From Gemmatimonadales bacterium UBA4718 (GTDB lineage Bacteria; Gemmatimonadota; Gemmatimonadetes; Gemmatimonadales; Gemmatimonadaceae): a DNA stretch of 6,806 bases. Position numbers and translations under genes: made by a program. Of the stretch, positions 5,000 to 6,806 are shown piece by piece (position 1 is the stretch's first letter; the number at the start of each line of letters is the position of its first letter). The stretch covers positions 1 to 6,806 of the forward strand of contig DHJO01000087.1 in assembly GCA_002404375.1 (NCBI GenBank), read 5' to 3'. The notes beneath the pieces were generated by a model. The model was not told the origin of the DNA and ran no database searches. It saw only the letters and a list, made by a program, of their open reading frames with translations.

Positions 5000-6806
5000 C
5001 GCCGACTGTCGCGGTAGCGGGATCGGTATCCAGAACGGCGCTTCCACTTCCAGTGGGGCGCCGTTTTGCTTTGTCGACATCCGCCATACTCGACACGATT
5101 CCCTGCTCGAGCCACGCGTGCTCGCCACGCAGGACCTCCATCGCAACTTTATAAAGCGTCGGATCATTGGCGCCAAAGAGCTGATCGAAGTGGTTCTTAA
5201 TGCGGTCGCGCGCTTCGAGGCAGAAGGCGTCGGCGAGCGTCACCGCTTCGGGTCTTCCCTGCTTTGACAACATCTGCGCTCGCGAGCACGCCGCTGACAT
5301 GGCGAACAGCTCGGCGCCGATGTCCACCGCTCTGAACAGCACCATCTGCCTGCGCTCGAGCTTGGGACCGAACCGCACCATGGCGTGGAAAATCGACCTG
5401 CCCAGGTGGCGCGTGGTGCGCTCCACGTAGCGGACGTGACGAGCGAGCTTTCCGAACTCGCCGTATCGCCTGAATCTCGCCGTGTTGAGCCAGCGCGATG
5501 GGTACCAGGTAAGATAGAAAGGAGTCGCGTTCGCCATCGCCGAGAGTTTTTCTTTGAACGACGACTCCGGGTTGACGATGTTGAAGGCGAGCTTGAAGTG
5601 GTGATCGACCGCTTCGCGCGCGATGAAGAGGCGCATGATCTCCGACGATCCCTCGAAGATGAGATTGATCCGGAAATCGCGCATCACTCTCTCGACAGGA
5701 ATCGCCGGCTCACCGCGCCGGGCGAGCGACTCCGCCGTCTCGTAACCTCGACCGCCGCGAATCTGCAGCGTGTCGTCGACTATCCGCCACCCGGCTTCCG
5801 TGTTGAACAGCTTGGCGATTGCCGCCTCGAGACGGATGTCGTAGCCGCCCTTCTCATATAGCGCCGCCGACAGCTCGGCCACCGATTCCATCGCAAAAGT
5901 GTACGCCGTCATCCGCGCGATTTTCTGCGCGACTGCTTCGTGCTTGCCGATGGGCTGGCCCCATTGTACACGCTCGTTCGCCCACTTGCGGGTGATGGAT
6001 ACCATCTGCTTTCCCGCGCCGGCGCATCCGGCGGGAATCGTGAGGCGCCCCGTGTTCAGAGTGATGAGCGCCAGCTTCAGCCCTTTGCCTTCTTCCCAGA
6101 GGATGTTCTCTCGCGGGACTTTGACGTTGTTGAACCGGATGACGCCGTTCTCGATCGCCTTGAGCCCCATGAACCGGAGTCGGTGCACGACTTCGACACC
6201 GGGCATCGACGACTCGACGATGAAAGCCGTGATCTGCTTCACCGGCTTTCCCTTGATCACCTTCTCCGGCGTCCGCGCCATCACCACGAACAGCTCGGCG
6301 CGAGTGCCGTTCGTGCACCAGAGCTTCTCGCCATTGATGACAAAGGATTTTCCATCCGCCGTCGGCGTGGCGGTACAGCGCATGTTGGCCGGATCGGAGC
6401 CGGCGTCGACTTCCGTGAGCGCGAATGCGGAGATCGCACCCTTGGCGAGACGCGGAAAATACTTTCGCTTCTGCTCCTCGGTGCCGAACAGCTTGAGCGG
6501 TTGCGGCACTCCGATCGATTGGTGCGCGGACAGAAGCGCTGTAAGCGATCCGTCTTTGGACGTCACCAGCTCGATCGCGCGAATGTAACTCATCTGCGAC
6601 AGGCCCAATCCGCCGTATTCCTTTCCGATCTTGATTCCGAACGCTCCCATGTCGCGGAGCTCCTGAATCAACGACTCCGGAATCTCACCGGTGCGATCGA
6701 TCTCTTCCGAGTCGACGCGCTCCATGAAGCTTCGCAGGCGATCCATAAAGGGCTTGGCCCGCGCTTCTTCGGCGGTGTCTGCCGGCGGATGCGGGTGGAT
6801 CAGATC
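4989..6806 (-). CDS. Acyl-CoA dehydrogenase, long FadE type (5' end outside the window)
   Basis: Oxidises acyl-CoA to trans-2-enoyl-CoA with FAD in fatty-acid beta-oxidation, in the cytoplasm. The visible frame is 605 codons. A Met at 6746 is possible, but the frame stays open and protein-like to the right edge (DLIHPHPPADTAEEARAKPF), so the true start is probably beyond the window. Numbering from the 6746 Met, the N-terminal helical domain holds GIKIGKEYGGLGLS (37-50). The first family signature is FALTEVDAGSD (108-118) and the middle beta domain includes KLWCTNG (141-147). The C-terminal helical domain has QIRGGRGYE (328-336) and IFEGSSEIMR (363-372), with Glu365 at the catalytic-base position. 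About 200 extra residues follow, as in very-long-chain and FadE10-like enzymes, which often accept long chains. The last 25 residues are low-complexity and contain the terminator of the opposite gene. Substrate chain length is inferred. Confidence 0.95.
   Translation of the reverse strand, partial: DLIHPHPPADTAEEARAKPFMDRLRSFMERVDSEEIDRTGEIPESLIQELRDMGAFGIKIGKEYGGLGLSQMSYIRAIELVTSKDGSLTALLSAHQSIGVPQPLKLFGTEEQKRKYFPRLAKGAISAFALTEVDAGSDPANMRCTATPTADGKSFVINGEKLWCTNGTRAELFVVMARTPEKVIKGKPVKQITAFIVESSMPGVEVVHRLRFMGLKAIENGVIRFNNVKVPRENILWEEGKGLKLALITLNTGRLTIPAGCAGAGKQMVSITRKWANERVQWGQPIGKHEAVAQKIARMTAYTFAMESVAELSAALYEKGGYDIRLEAAIAKLFNTEAGWRIVDDTLQIRGGRGYETAESLARRGEPAIPVERVMRDFRINLIFEGSSEIMRLFIAREAVDHHFKLAFNIVNPESSFKEKLSAMANATPFYLTWYPSRWLNTARFRRYGEFGKLARHVRYVERTTRHLGRSIFHAMVRFGPKLERRQMVLFRAVDIGAELFAMSAACSRAQMLSKQGRPEAVTLADAFCLEARDRIKNHFDQLFGANDPTLYKVAMEVLRGEHAWLEQGIVSSMADVDKAKRRPTGSGSAVLDTDPATATVGATQ
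5034..5073 (+). terminator. Rho-independent terminator of the DUF4383 gene
   Basis: AACGGCGC (5034-5041) pairs with GCGCCGTT (5058-5065). Inside it CCACT (5044-5048) pairs with AGTGG (5052-5056) around a TCC loop, giving a two-part stem of 13 pairs. It is followed on the plus strand by TTGCTTTG, and the stem itself ends in TT. It begins 35 bases after the DUF4383 stop. On the minus strand the bases after the hairpin are not T-rich, so it should stop plus-strand transcription mainly. Confidence 0.75.

Noticed and set aside
5854..6588. Frames on both strands inside the acyl-CoA dehydrogenase gene
   Set aside because: The dehydrogenase motifs are continuous across this region in one frame, so the others are shadows.

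Overview
The window looks like a chromosomal stretch of a GC-rich bacterium. The gene content (a DUF4015-type secreted glycoside-hydrolase-like protein, MgtE, a DUF4383 membrane protein and a long FadE-type acyl-CoA dehydrogenase) and the apparent use of leaderless starts would fit Gemmatimonadota or a similar soil phylum. That placement is inferred from style, not from a marker gene. There is no CRISPR array, tRNA, rRNA or recognisable transposase.

Layout, left to right. A possible start of an unknown gene runs off the left edge on the minus strand. Next is a minus-strand lipoprotein of unknown function (81-992), divergent from a plus-strand secreted DUF4015 protein (1080-2312). Their 87-bp shared upstream region has a TATATT box and CAGCG/CGCTG dyads. 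Then comes a roughly 212-nt fold-back sequence (2306-2517) whose two halves pair almost end to end. A two-gene plus-strand operon follows: a 77-residue heavy-metal-associated (CopZ-like) protein overlapping by ATGA with mgtE (2544-4204). After mgtE is a 396-bp gap holding a second, different structured segment: a 15-bp stem closing a branched fold, 4309-4427. A small four-helix DUF4383 membrane protein (4601-4999) follows. It converges on, and overlaps by 11 bp, a long acyl-CoA dehydrogenase gene that enters from the right edge on the minus strand (4989-6806). The terminator of the DUF4383 gene lies inside the dehydrogenase coding sequence.

How the parts relate. The only clear operon is the HMA protein with MgtE, which puts a probable soft-metal binder in translational coupling with a Mg2+ channel. 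The other genes look like separate units: envelope functions on the left, fatty-acid beta-oxidation on the right. The most unusual content is non-coding. There are two unrelated long-range inverted-repeat structures in the two largest plus-strand gaps, both with partner changes that keep pairing as G-U on the plus strand. There are also two promoters that put the -10 box 7-8 nt from the start codon.
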